Assembly: GCA_016742275.1 (NCBI GenBank)
Contig: JACVCD010000008.1
Location: forward strand, 163,838-227,837
Source of the DNA: Gemmatimonadaceae bacterium
GTDB taxonomy: Bacteria; Gemmatimonadota; Gemmatimonadetes; Gemmatimonadales; Gemmatimonadaceae
Length of the DNA stretch: 64,000 bases
Direction: 5' to 3'
In this document: positions 7,729 to 16,616 of the stretch, piece after piece
Layout of the letters: every line of letters begins with the position of its first letter
Numbering within the stretch: the first letter of the stretch is position 1
Notes under the pieces: model-generated
The model's input: only the letters and a program-made list of their open reading frames with translations
Database searches by the model: none
Told to the model about the DNA's origin: nothing
Program-made: the position numbers and the translations under genes

Positions 7729-10700
7729 ATGCTGCCCCCACTGTCGCCCGACTCGTCTCAGGAGTTGTCGCTCGAGCGCGTGCGTGCCGCGCTCGAAGGT
7801 CGCTACGCCGTGCAGCGTGTACTCGGCGAAGGTGGCATGGGCACCGTGTTCCTCGGGCACGATGACGCACTGCAGCGCGATGTCGCCATCAAGGTCATTC
7901 GCGGTGATCAGGTAGGTGGACGTGCGGCGCGTGATCGTTTTCTGCAGGAAGCCCGAGTGGTGGCGTCGCTGCACCATCCCAACATCGTAGCGGTTTTCGC
8001 CGCAGGTGAGGCCGATGGTATTCTGTGGTTCGCCATGGAATACGTTCGTGGGGAGTCACTGCGCGAACTGCTAACGCGCGAAGGAGCATTGGATGTTTCG
8101 CGGGCCATCGAGATTGTCGGTGATCTCGCGAGTGCGCTCGATACAGCGCATCGCCGTGGTGTCGTGCACCGCGATGTAAAACCCGAGAATGTGCTGGTCG
8201 AACAGGAAACCGGTCGGGTACTGCTGGCCGATTTTGGTGTGGCACGTGCGCTCGAGCAACCCAGCAATCACACGGGGACCGGATTCATTGTCGGCTCTCC
8301 GCGGTACATGAGCCCCGAGCAGATTGACGGCGTGGGCACATTGGATGGCCGGAGTGATCTCTATTCGCTCGCGCTCGTGGGCTACGAGCTGGTAACCGGT
8401 GCACCGGTCGTTAAGGCCGCGCATCCGGCGGCCATGCTGGTCGAGCAATTGACGGTGAAAGCGCCACTCCTTCGGGAACAGCGAGGAGATATTAGTGATG
8501 CATACGCCGACGCAATCGACGGGGCACTGATCAAGGATGTGTCGTCGCGGTGGGCAGATGCACGCACCATGCTGCAGGTGCTGCGCCGTGATGCGAGTGG
8601 CGCTGGCGCGAATTCCGGTAGCCTCCGTAGCACGGGAAACCACCGACTGCGCAATCGTGTGCGTCGGCGTTGGCAGTGGGGGCTACTGGCGGCGGGTGCT
8701 GCGCTAGCCGGGTTGGCGGCCACCGTGCAGTGGCGACGGAGCGCTGACGCTGACGCGCATGGGATCCTCGTTCTGCCATTCGAGGTGCCGGCGGGTCAGC
8801 CTGATGTCGCATGGATGCGCGACGGCGCAGTCAATATGCTGACGCTCACGTTGGGGCAGTGGCGCGACTTGGCTGTCACGGACTACGATCGCACACTCGA
8901 CCTGATGGCAGAACATCAGGTCGGCGAAACGCGTGTCAGTCTGTCGATGGCGCGTGATCTCGCGCGAAGTGCCAAGGTCGATGCGTTCATACTCGGTCAG
9001 ATCACTCCGGCAAACGATTCCCTGGTCATTGTCGCTCGGCACTTTGGTCGTGATGGGACTCTGCGTCACACCACGCAGGTTACGATGCCCAGAACTGCTG
9101 ATCCTCGTGTCACGTTCGATCGTCTTGCCGCTGATCTGTTGTCGTTGCCGGCGAATATGGGCACGGTCGCACTTACGGCTGCCACGACATCGAGTGTCGA
9201 GGCTTACCGTGCGTATCTCGATGGGCTCAAGGAGCTGAATAGATGGGAGCTGCAGTCGGCGGATAGTGCGTTTACTCGTGCCGTTCGACTGGATAGCACC
9301 TTCGCGCTGGCATGGTACAAACGGGGTATCACTCGCGGTTGGAATGGGCTGGGCGATGATTCGCCCTCAAGTGCCGAAGTTGCCGTGCAGCACGCGGCCC
9401 GTCTGCCGGCTCGTGATCGATTGTTGGTCAGCGCACATCGCTGGCTCTGGCTCGGACTGAAAGGCGCCGAACAGGTTGGCAATCGGCGTGATTTTCTCGA
9501 GGCGATTCGTGCGTATCAGGCCGCACTCGCGCTGGACTCTACGTCGGCAGAAGCGTGGTATGGGCTTGCCGACGGCTACTGGCATGCCGCGTCGCAGGGT
9601 GCAGATACGTCAGCTTATTCGGAATGGATGACGCGGGCGCGCGAGGGATTCGAACGCTCGCTGCAGCTCGATCCGTCATTGCATTTGGCCTACTCCCATC
9701 TGGTCGACTACTGGAAACAATTCAGTCAGCGACCTTCGCTGCGCCTGATCTCAAAGGGGCAGATCGTGCTCGCGTCAACACTGACCGATACACTGCAGTT
9801 CGATGCGGCGCTACGTGAAAGTCAAGCCATGCAGGTGCGGATTGCATCGCAGTGGGTTTCTGTGGATCGTCACACGGCCAAGTCGTGGGCTGCACTGGCG
9901 AATGCGCTTTCGATGGCGGATCAGCCGGACTCGGCTGCGAAGGTCATGCGCTATGCATCGACGCAGCTGACTCCGTCCGATCGGGAAGGGTTGACGTTGC
10001 GAGCGATCGTACACGACTATCTCGCCATTGCACCAAATGCGGCGGCAAATCTGCGGAATGCGCTGCACGGTGATGGTATGGCCTGGTACGGACCCGTCGG
10101 CAGTTCCCGGGATTGGATCACAGGGTTGGCGGTTTCCGTTGCCGCTGGCGTCGGTGACAGCAAAACACTGGACGCGTTGTTCGCCGCGTGGGAGCGTGAG
10201 CAGGCCGATCTCCAGCGTTCGGCGCCCGAGTTCTATCGACCCAAGCCTTTGCCCTTTCTTACACTGGCCAAGTGGTGGAGGCGCATTCTGCGTGCGAGCA
10301 TGGGAGAGCCTGTCACGGCGGCGCAGCGTCAGGAACTGGCCGCGGTCTCTCGTTCCCTGCTTGGCGTCGAAAATCGCAACGATTGGGGGATGTATACCGC
10401 TGCGGCCTATGCGGCGTGGATGCTGACGGGCGACACGGTGCATGCATCCGTCGTGTTGTATGCACAGGGTGCAGCCGCCTATCCGGAATTGCGCGCAGCG
10501 CTCGCGCTACAGCGTGGTGATACGGCGACCGTGCGAAAAATTCGCGGCGAATTTACAACCGTGGCTCGCCTGCGCTCGTCTGGATTGGGGTTTGCTGGAC
10601 TTCGCACGCTGCAGCGTATTGAAGTCCTGTTGGCACTTGGTGAGACGTCCGAAGCGTTGGCGCATTGGCAAGCCATTCGCACATCGGCATTCATCCTGGG

Positions 10701-10890
10701 GTCCGTGGAACCTGGTCTGGCGATGTATGTGCAGTCTCTCGCGCGCCGTGCCGCGCTCGAAGAACAGCTTGGGCAGCATGCAGCAGCGCGAGCGACCAGG
10801 CAGCAGGTTCTGGCATATTGGAATATCGATGACCCGGTGACTGCCCCTACGCGTACGGCAGTCCGGATGGCCCTCGACCGGGCACGGTAG
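7729..10890 (+). CDS. Membrane Ser/Thr protein kinase with C-terminal TPR-type region
   Basis: About 1053 residues from the ATG at 7729 (MLPPLSPDSSQELSLERVRA). The frame is open to a TTG at 7657 and has a GTG at 7714; no strong ribosome site decides between them. The kinase domain occupies about residues 25-290: glycine loop LGEGGMGTVFLGHD, lysine in VAIKVI, catalytic loop VHRDVKPENVLV, DFG in LLADFGVARAL and SPRYMSPEQ, all intact. A transmembrane helix follows at about 317-335 (WGLLAAGAALAGLAATV), placing the about 700-residue remainder outside. This begins with a TolB-N-like segment (ILVLPFEVPAG) and continues with helical TPR-like units. It is probably a one-component sensor kinase; the signal and targets are unknown. 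Confidence 0.9.
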   Translation: MLPPLSPDSSQELSLERVRAALEGRYAVQRVLGEGGMGTVFLGHDDALQRDVAIKVIRGDQVGGRAARDRFLQEARVVASLHHPNIVAVFAAGEADGILWFAMEYVRGESLRELLTREGALDVSRAIEIVGDLASALDTAHRRGVVHRDVKPENVLVEQETGRVLLADFGVARALEQPSNHTGTGFIVGSPRYMSPEQIDGVGTLDGRSDLYSLALVGYELVTGAPVVKAAHPAAMLVEQLTVKAPLLREQRGDISDAYADAIDGALIKDVSSRWADARTMLQVLRRDASGAGANSGSLRSTGNHRLRNRVRRRWQWGLLAAGAALAGLAATVQWRRSADADAHGILVLPFEVPAGQPDVAWMRDGAVNMLTLTLGQWRDLAVTDYDRTLDLMAEHQVGETRVSLSMARDLARSAKVDAFILGQITPANDSLVIVARHFGRDGTLRHTTQVTMPRTADPRVTFDRLAADLLSLPANMGTVALTAATTSSVEAYRAYLDGLKELNRWELQSADSAFTRAVRLDSTFALAWYKRGITRGWNGLGDDSPSSAEVAVQHAARLPARDRLLVSAHRWLWLGLKGAEQVGNRRDFLEAIRAYQAALALDSTSAEAWYGLADGYWHAASQGADTSAYSEWMTRAREGFERSLQLDPSLHLAYSHLVDYWKQFSQRPSLRLISKGQIVLASTLTDTLQFDAALRESQAMQVRIASQWVSVDRHTAKSWAALANALSMADQPDSAAKVMRYASTQLTPSDREGLTLRAIVHDYLAIAPNAAANLRNALHGDGMAWYGPVGSSRDWITGLAVSVAAGVGDSKTLDALFAAWEREQADLQRSAPEFYRPKPLPFLTLAKWWRRILRASMGEPVTAAQRQELAAVSRSLLGVENRNDWGMYTAAAYAAWMLTGDTVHASVVLYAQGAAAYPELRAALALQRGDTATVRKIRGEFTTVARLRSSGLGFAGLRTLQRIEVLLALGETSEALAHWQAIRTSAFILGSVEPGLAMYVQSLARRAALEEQLGQHAAARATRQQVLAYWNIDDPVTAPTRTAVRMALDRAR

Positions 10891-10906
10891 GCGCTACATT
10901 TCGGGG

Positions 10907-11431
10907 ATGCTTCCCATCGGAATCGTCACCGTTTCTGACCGCGCGTCCTCGGGTGTCTACGAAGATCTGAGCGGTCCTGCCATTCGTGAGGTGTTCACCG
11001 AATGGTTGGCGACCCCCTGGCAGGCGGTTCATCGTCTGGTGCCGGATGATCAGCCGCGGATTGAAGCGGCGCTGCGCGAGTTGGCGGATGAGGTAAAGTG
11101 TCCGATCATTGTTACCACCGGTGGTACGGGGCCTGCTCCGCGCGATGTGACACCGGAGGCCACGATGGCCGTGTGTGATCGCATCCTGCCCGGATTTGGC
11201 GAACAGATGCGCGCGGTGTCGCTGCGTTCTGTTCCAACAGCAATTCTTTCGCGACAGCTGGCTGGATCACGTGGTGCCTCGCTCATCATCAATCTTCCGG
11301 GCAAGCCCGGGGCGATTGCGGAGTGCCTTGGCGCCATCTGGTCTGCGATGCCGTACTGTGTCGAATTACTGGGCGGACCACGCCTGGCCTTCACCGACGC
11401 GGCGCCACGCTATCATCGCCCCTCAGCCTGA
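10907..11431 (+). CDS. MogA/MoaB family molybdopterin adenylyltransferase-like protein
   Basis: A 174-residue MoCF-domain protein starting MLPIGIVTVSDRASSGVYED. The family motifs TTGGTGPAPRDVTPEATMAV and INLPGKPGAIAECL are present; in MogA/MoaB these bind molybdopterin and the adenylate in the step before molybdenum insertion. Length matches the family. It starts 16 bp after the kinase stop, and the Trm112-like gene begins 19 bp after its own stop, so it heads a compact plus-strand run. No other molybdenum cofactor gene is in the window. Confidence 0.9.
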   Translation: MLPIGIVTVSDRASSGVYEDLSGPAIREVFTEWLATPWQAVHRLVPDDQPRIEAALRELADEVKCPIIVTTGGTGPAPRDVTPEATMAVCDRILPGFGEQMRAVSLRSVPTAILSRQLAGSRGASLIINLPGKPGAIAECLGAIWSAMPYCVELLGGPRLAFTDAAPRYHRPSA

Positions 11432-11450
11432 CTTCTTTTCTTTCGTCGCC

Positions 11451-11651
11451 ATGAGCCTCGCCCCTGAACTGCTCGCGATACTCGTCTGTCCCAAGTGCAA
11501 GTCCAAGCTCGAGCACTATCCCGGTCCGCCGGAGGTGCTGGTGTGCCGCGAAAGCCAGCTGGTCTATCGTGTGGAAGATGGTATTCCTGTCATGCTCATC
11601 GATGAGGCGGCACCACTCGATGAGGCGATCTACCCACCGGTTTCGCCGTGA
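11451..11651 (+). CDS. Trm112-like small zinc-ribbon protein
   Basis: Only 66 residues: MSLAPELLAILVCPKCKSKL, then VLVCRESQLVYRVEDGIPVMLIDEA. The CPKC pair, a later single cysteine and the DGIPVMLIDEA end are the signature of bacterial Trm112/YcaR proteins. In eukaryotes and archaea Trm112 activates methyltransferases; the bacterial role is less clear. Only three cysteines are visible, so a complete four-cysteine zinc site is doubtful, as in many bacterial members. The stop codon overlaps the GTG of the next gene by 4 bp. Confidence 0.85.
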   Translation: MSLAPELLAILVCPKCKSKLEHYPGPPEVLVCRESQLVYRVEDGIPVMLIDEAAPLDEAIYPPVSP

Positions 11652-12811
11652 AGAACAACACGGTGAATCACAATACATGGCAGAGCGCTACGCGTGTCGT
11701 TCGCGCGGGATTGCCGGAGAAGGCGCCTGGCACGCCGTATCTGCCGGGGCCAGTGTTTGCCGCGCCATTTCATGCGCCGGGTGATCCGGCAACCTCGCCG
11801 TTCACCTATGGGCGTTTCGACAACCCCACTTGGGCAGCCTATGAGCGTGCGCTCGGCGAACTCGAAGGTGGAACGGCGTTGCTGTTTCCCAGTGGCATGG
11901 CGGCGAGTGCGGCGGTGCTGTCGACGCTGCTCCCTGCTGGGAGTACGCTCATCATGCCGACCGAGTCCTACTACACCACGCGTGTGCTGGCCACGCAGGA
12001 GTTCAGTGGGGCATTCGTGGCGGCGCACGGTGTGAAGGTCGTGCAGGCGCCGACCACCGGCACGGCGTTGCGCGATGCCATTCGCGCACATGCTGCGGCA
12101 GGTGTGGCCATGGTCTGGCTTGAATCGCCGACCAATCCCGGGCTCGATGTCTGCGACATCGCCGCGTTGTGTGAGGAGGCGCATGCTGCAGGGGCCATTG
12201 TCGTGGTGGACAACACCACTGCCACGCCGTTGCTGCAGCAGCCGCTCGCGCTTGGCGCTGACGTATGTGTCGTGAGTGATACCAAGGCCATGACCGGTCA
12301 CGCCGATCTCGTGCTCGGCCACGTTGCCGTGCGCGATGCGGCGCACGCGGAAGTGTTGCGTGTGTGGCGTACGCGCCTCGGTGTGATTCCGGGTCCCATG
12401 GAAGCGTGGCTCGCACATCGGTCACTGGGAACGCTGCATGTGCGAATGGCGCAGCAGAACCGCAATGCGCTGGCCGTGGCGACCATGTTGCAAGCTCATT
12501 CGCGTGTGACGGATGTGCGATATCCCGGACTGCCAAGTGATCCGTCGCACGAGATTGCGTCGCGACAGATGCAGGGCTTTGGCGGCGTAGTGAGTTTCAC
12601 CTTGCCAAGCGCGGCAGCGGTCGAGCGGTTCTTCGCGGCATCCGCTCTGGTGTATGAAGCCACGAGTTTTGGTGGCCTGCATACGAGCGCGGAGCGACGT
12701 GCGCGCTGGGGAGGTGACATCGTGGCTGAAGGATTTGTGCGCATGAGCCTCGGGCTCGAAGACACGAACGATCTGCTGGCTGATATTGCCGCGGCACTCG
12801 AGGCGATCTGA
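11648..12811 (+). CDS. Cys/Met metabolism PLP-dependent enzyme (cystathionine gamma-synthase/beta-lyase family)
   Basis: A 387-residue fold-type I PLP enzyme starting at GTG in a GTGA overlap. Visible family features are FDNPTWAAYERALGELEGG, LLFPSGMAASAAVL, VWLESPTNPGLDV, VVVDNTTATP and the PLP-lysine region SDTKAMTGHADLVLGHV. These enzymes make or break cystathionine or methionine by transsulfuration; which reaction this one performs cannot be told. The lysine neighbourhood differs slightly from the classical SATKY pattern but the lysine is present. It shares its stop with the start of the next gene (TGATG). Confidence 0.88.
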   Translation: MKNNTVNHNTWQSATRVVRAGLPEKAPGTPYLPGPVFAAPFHAPGDPATSPFTYGRFDNPTWAAYERALGELEGGTALLFPSGMAASAAVLSTLLPAGSTLIMPTESYYTTRVLATQEFSGAFVAAHGVKVVQAPTTGTALRDAIRAHAAAGVAMVWLESPTNPGLDVCDIAALCEEAHAAGAIVVVDNTTATPLLQQPLALGADVCVVSDTKAMTGHADLVLGHVAVRDAAHAEVLRVWRTRLGVIPGPMEAWLAHRSLGTLHVRMAQQNRNALAVATMLQAHSRVTDVRYPGLPSDPSHEIASRQMQGFGGVVSFTLPSAAAVERFFAASALVYEATSFGGLHTSAERRARWGGDIVAEGFVRMSLGLEDTNDLLADIAAALEAI

Positions 12812-13167
12812 TGGCGGACGACAAAAAGGTGCCTGATCAACCGCCGAGGGCCGCCGCCTTGGCGACTGTCGGTCTTGCGGCAGCGGTTGGAATCGGCGCG
12901 TGGTTCTGGTTTGGACGCGCAACGGAGGTTGGGGTCGAGCGCCTGGAACGTATCGACAAGATGCGATCACTGTGCACGGGCTACTACGCGCAGGCGCGCG
13001 ATCGTTCGGATTCGATGCGAGTGGATCGTTTGCCTCTTCCGGATACGATCGATCCATCGTCAAGTGACGCGATGGATCGCTGTGGCGACATGCGCGGTCC
13101 GGAACAGCCGACGTCGCTTCCCAACCCGCGCGAACTTGGTGAGCAAATCCCCCGAGGACTGCGGTGA
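12811..13167 (+). CDS. Small membrane-anchored protein of unknown function
   Basis: 118 residues, starting one base inside the previous stop. A single hydrophobic helix lies at about residues 14-35 (AALATVGLAAAVGIGAWFWF), followed by a hydrophilic domain of about 80 residues with two cysteines (SLCTGYYAQ and MDRCGDMRG). I recognise no domain. Its position, in 1-4 bp overlaps on both sides between the PLP enzyme and the M19 dipeptidase, indicates that it is translated with them. Confidence 0.7.
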   Translation: MADDKKVPDQPPRAAALATVGLAAAVGIGAWFWFGRATEVGVERLERIDKMRSLCTGYYAQARDRSDSMRVDRLPLPDTIDPSSSDAMDRCGDMRGPEQPTSLPNPRELGEQIPRGLR

Positions 13168-14375
13168 GCGCATCGCCTAAAGCGTCGCAGGCACCGCGCT
13201 GGCGCAAATGGGCTATTGGTGTTGGCCTGTTTCTCGTTGCCGCGATCGTCGTGTTCCATACGGTTGTTCCGGTGTTCGTGGATGCCAGCATGAATACGGT
13301 CGTGAGCGCGGATGTGCCGACGGTCACGCCTGAAGCGCAGGCGCTGCACAATCGCATGTTTATCGCCGACCTCCACGCCGATGAACTGCTGTGGGGCCGC
13401 GATCTGCTGACGCGCGTGAATCGCGGGCATGTGGATTTGCCGCGTTTGCAGGAAGGCCATGTAGCGCTGCAGGTGTTTGGTGTGGTGACCAAGACACCGC
13501 GCGGCATGAACTACGATCACAACACCGGCGAGACCGACAACATTCGTCTGCTGGCCATGGCGCAGCGGTGGCCACGCGAAGCGCAGACCAGTTTGCGCGC
13601 ACGGGCTACCTATCAGGCCGAGCGACTGGCCGATGCGGCCATGCGTTCAGGTGGCGCCCTCACGCTCATTACTTCGCGTGATTCATTGGCCGCGTTTCTT
13701 GCGCGTCGCAATGGCGACCCCGTGCAGGTGGGTGCGTTACTCGGACTGGAAGGGCTGCATGCACTCGATGGGCAGCTGTCCAATGTGGACGTGTTGTTTC
13801 AATACGGGTTCCGCATGGCCGGGCTCACGCACTTCTTCGACAACGAAGTCGCGGGCAGCGCGCACGGTGTGACGCATGGTGGTCTCACGCCGCTGGGCCG
13901 GCAGGTCGTGCAGCGCATGGAACAGTTGGGGATGCTGGTCGATCTGGCGCACGCGTCGTCCAAGGCCGTTGACGAAGTGCTGGCCATGGCGACACGTCCG
14001 GTGGTGGTCTCGCACACTGGCGTGGCCGCCACGTGCCCGGGCCCGCGCAACCTCACGGACGAACAGTTGCGCGCCATCGCTACAAATGGCGGTCTGGTTG
14101 GGATAGGTTACTGGGATGGCGCCGTATGCGAGCCAACTGTGCCGCAAATCGTGCGCGCCATCCGCCACGCTGTGCAGATCATGGGTGTGGAACATGTGGC
14201 CCTCGGGAGTGATTTCGATGGTGCTACCAAGACCCCGTGGGACACCCGTGGCGTAGTGGCCCTCACCGATGCGCTCCTCAAGTCCGGTATGCCGACTGAG
14301 GACGTAGCACGCGTGATGGGCGGCAACACGCGCGATTTCCTCTTGCAGTGGTTACCAGGAGCGGAAGTCCGATGA
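13164..14375 (+). CDS. Membrane dipeptidase, peptidase family M19 (renal-dipeptidase-like)
   Basis: A 403-residue protein starting at GTG in a GTGA overlap. Residues about 13-40 are a signal anchor (WAIGVGLFLVAAIVVFHTVV). The catalytic domain begins with the zinc-binding DLHADELLWGRDLL, and continues with LLGLEGLHAL, the helix LVDLAHASSKAVDEVL, VVVSHTGVAATCPGPRN and HVALGSDFDGATKTPW, all M19 hallmarks. M19 enzymes cleave dipeptides, including those with D-residues, and some beta-lactams. The anchor suggests action at the periplasmic face. The SMR gene overlaps its stop by 4 bp. Confidence 0.93.
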   Translation: MSASPKASQAPRWRKWAIGVGLFLVAAIVVFHTVVPVFVDASMNTVVSADVPTVTPEAQALHNRMFIADLHADELLWGRDLLTRVNRGHVDLPRLQEGHVALQVFGVVTKTPRGMNYDHNTGETDNIRLLAMAQRWPREAQTSLRARATYQAERLADAAMRSGGALTLITSRDSLAAFLARRNGDPVQVGALLGLEGLHALDGQLSNVDVLFQYGFRMAGLTHFFDNEVAGSAHGVTHGGLTPLGRQVVQRMEQLGMLVDLAHASSKAVDEVLAMATRPVVVSHTGVAATCPGPRNLTDEQLRAIATNGGLVGIGYWDGAVCEPTVPQIVRAIRHAVQIMGVEHVALGSDFDGATKTPWDTRGVVALTDALLKSGMPTEDVARVMGGNTRDFLLQWLPGAEVR

Positions 14376-14707
14376 GCATCGAAACCCGTGCATGGGTGTG
14401 GCTGGCAGTGGCCGGCGTTCTCGAAGTGATCTGGGCCATTGGCCTCAAGCAGAGCGATGGTTTTCGTCGCCCCGGAGTGGCGGCATTCACCGTGGTGGCG
14501 ATGATCGCGAGTTTCTATGGACTCGCACAGGCACTCAAGGTGCTGCCGGTGGGAACCGGCTATGCCGTATGGACCGGTATTGGGGCCGTCGGCACAGCCA
14601 TCGTCGGTGTCGTGTACTTCGGCGAGTCGCGTGATTTCGGACGTGTACTCAGCATTCTGCTCATCGTGAGCGGCATTGTTGGTCTCAAGCTCGCGTCGCG
14701 CGCGTAA
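14372..14707 (+). CDS. Small multidrug resistance (SMR) transporter, Gdx/SugE-like
   Basis: 111 residues with four transmembrane helices: start MSIETRAWVWLAVAGVLEVI, the membrane-embedded glutamate in LEVIWAIGLK (the essential coupling residue of the family), and the signature GTGYAVWTGIGAVGTAIVG. GLKQSDGF after helix 1 resembles the SugE/Gdx subgroup, which exports guanidinium or quaternary ammonium compounds. The ATGA overlap with the dipeptidase fixes the start. SMR proteins work as dimers; no second SMR gene is adjacent, which fits a homodimer. Confidence 0.9.
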   Translation: MSIETRAWVWLAVAGVLEVIWAIGLKQSDGFRRPGVAAFTVVAMIASFYGLAQALKVLPVGTGYAVWTGIGAVGTAIVGVVYFGESRDFGRVLSILLIVSGIVGLKLASRA

Positions 14708-14752
14708 GCCGCGAAACCGTTCACAATTCCATTCGCGCCCAACGCGTATACC

Positions 14753-15157
14753 ATGTCCATCGAAGCTGCCGTTGCAGTACTGCGTGTCACGGACGTCTCC
14801 CGCAGCATGGAATGGTACGCAACGCTGTTGGGTTTTGACATCGACCCATTTCCCGCTGCGCCGCCGTACGAATTCTGCATACTGCGGCGCAGTGGAGTCG
14901 AACTCATGTTGCGACGGGTGAGCACGCTATCACCGCGTATCACTCGCGCGCATGACTGGGACGTGTATATCCGTCTGACCGACGAGACGCTTCCGGAAGT
15001 GCTCGAGTTCGCGAAGCGCCTCACCACCGTCGTACGCGGACCCCACCTCATGCCGTACGGCCAGGTGGAGTTCGAAGTGGAAGACCCCGACGGCTATCGC
15101 ATCTGCATCGCCGAAGCGCTCAGCGATACGCGGGCCTATCCGCCGGTGACCGAGTAA
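14753..15157 (+). CDS. VOC family (glyoxalase/bleomycin-resistance-like) protein
   Basis: 134 residues, one VOC domain: SIEAAVAVLRVTDVSRSMEW, LLGFDIDPF, FCILRRSGVELMLRR and, at the end, GPHLMPYGQVEFEVEDPDGY. The final HxxPYGxxEFxxxDPDGY pattern is typical. No ribosome site is visible before the ATG. It is the last gene of the plus-strand run from mogA, 45 bp after the SMR stop, and its 3' end overlaps the convergent GH1 gene by 38 bp. Substrate unknown. Confidence 0.85.
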   Translation: MSIEAAVAVLRVTDVSRSMEWYATLLGFDIDPFPAAPPYEFCILRRSGVELMLRRVSTLSPRITRAHDWDVYIRLTDETLPEVLEFAKRLTTVVRGPHLMPYGQVEFEVEDPDGYRICIAEALSDTRAYPPVTE

Positions 15158-16616
15158 TCACCATGGTTCGTGTGGCCGCGGCCGCACGAATCATCTCGCG
15201 GTACCATTCGGCGCTTTGCTTGAGCGTGCGACGCTGCGACTTGTAGTCCACGTGCACGATACCAAAGCGCGGACGATACCCGCTCGCCCACTCGAAGTTG
15301 TCGTACAGACTCCACGCGTGGTAACTGCGGACATTAGCGCCCGCGCCGATGGCGTCAGCCACCGATGAGAGATGCGCGCGATGATACGCAATGCGTGATT
15401 CATCGTGCACGATGCCATCATCACCCGGCTTATCGGCGAATGCGCATCCGCTCTCGCAGACATGGAGCGGCAACCCGGGATACTGGATGTTGAGAGACAC
15501 CAGCACATCATGCAGGGCCCGCGGCCAGATCTCCCAGCCCATTTCCGTACGCTCCCCTTCACTGCGTCCAAACGCCGACAGCAATGAGGTGACGGTGTCC
15601 TGCGTGACCGTGAAGTCTGCATGGCCACCGGTGCCGCGCGTATCGGCACGAATGCCGAAGAAGAGCAAGGGGAGATCATCCGGTAATTGCTCACCGGCGC
15701 TGATGATGAGACGGTAGTAGCAATTCACGCCGATGAAATCGAGCGGCGTGTGTATTGCGGCCATGTCGCCTTCCTGAATATCCAGCGCACGAATGGGAAC
15801 CCCATCCAGGAAGGCCTGTGGATACGCGCCCTGCATCAGCGGATCGATAAAAATGCGATTGAAGAGCGCGTCGCCGTAGCGAGCGGCTTCAATGTCGGCG
15901 TCCGAAGTGGTCGCCGGCTCCACCGGCGCCATGGCGAATACAGAGCCAACCTTGAGATGCGGCTGTACAGCCTTGATTGCGCGATAGCCGAGTGCATGGG
16001 CGCGTACGACTGTGTGCACCGACCTGAGAAACCCCCGAAGACTTCGCTTGCCCGGTGCGTAGCGTCCAAGCAAGTATCCACGCGATGTGAAGATGTATGG
16101 CTCGTTGAACAACGACCATTCACCTACACGGTCGCCCAGACGATCGGCTACCAGTGCCGCATACTCGGCGTAGCGTTCAGCCGTGTCGCGCGTCGCCCAT
16201 CCGCCTTCATCCTCGAGCGCCTGCGGTAGATCCCAATGATAGAGCGTCGGAAATGGACGAATGCCCTTGGCGAGCAGACCGTCAACGAGACGATCATAGA
16301 ATGCCAGACCTGCTTCATTGACCGGACCACGACCGGTAGGCTGAATGCGGGGCCACGCGATGGAGAAGCGATAGCTGTCCACGCCAAGTGAGGCGATGAG
16401 TTCGATGTCATCGCGCCAGCGGCGGTAGTGGTCGCATGCGATCGCGGCGGTTTCGCCACGCTCGATGGCGTTGGCGCGCGACGCAAACGTGTCCCAGATC
16501 GAGGGGCCGCGCCCATCGGCGTCGAGGGAACCTTCAATCTGATAGGCCGAAGTGGCCACGCCGAACCGAAAGTCGGCAGGAAAACGCGCCGCCAGTAGTG
16601 CGTGTGGATCAGTCAC
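15120..16616 (-). CDS. Glycoside hydrolase family 1 beta-glucosidase
   Basis: 498 residues without signal peptide, hence probably cytoplasmic. The N-terminus carries the family signature FRFGVATSAYQIEG. The acid/base glutamate is about E172 in SLFNEPYIF, and the nucleophile about E388 in HVCESGCAFAD, where most members read TENG; the glutamate is kept. SYHAWSLYDNFEWASGYRPR near the end is the aglycone/sugar-binding region of GH1. The expected activity is release of glucose or a similar sugar from beta-glycosides. It starts at a GTG overlapping the symporter stop by 8 bp, so it is the last gene of an M20-symporter-GH1 operon. Confidence 0.93.
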   Translation of the reverse strand: MTDPHALLAARFPADFRFGVATSAYQIEGSLDADGRGPSIWDTFASRANAIERGETAAIACDHYRRWRDDIELIASLGVDSYRFSIAWPRIQPTGRGPVNEAGLAFYDRLVDGLLAKGIRPFPTLYHWDLPQALEDEGGWATRDTAERYAEYAALVADRLGDRVGEWSLFNEPYIFTSRGYLLGRYAPGKRSLRGFLRSVHTVVRAHALGYRAIKAVQPHLKVGSVFAMAPVEPATTSDADIEAARYGDALFNRIFIDPLMQGAYPQAFLDGVPIRALDIQEGDMAAIHTPLDFIGVNCYYRLIISAGEQLPDDLPLLFFGIRADTRGTGGHADFTVTQDTVTSLLSAFGRSEGERTEMGWEIWPRALHDVLVSLNIQYPGLPLHVCESGCAFADKPGDDGIVHDESRIAYHRAHLSSVADAIGAGANVRSYHAWSLYDNFEWASGYRPRFGIVHVDYKSQRRTLKQSAEWYREMIRAAAATRTMVITRSPADRPAYR

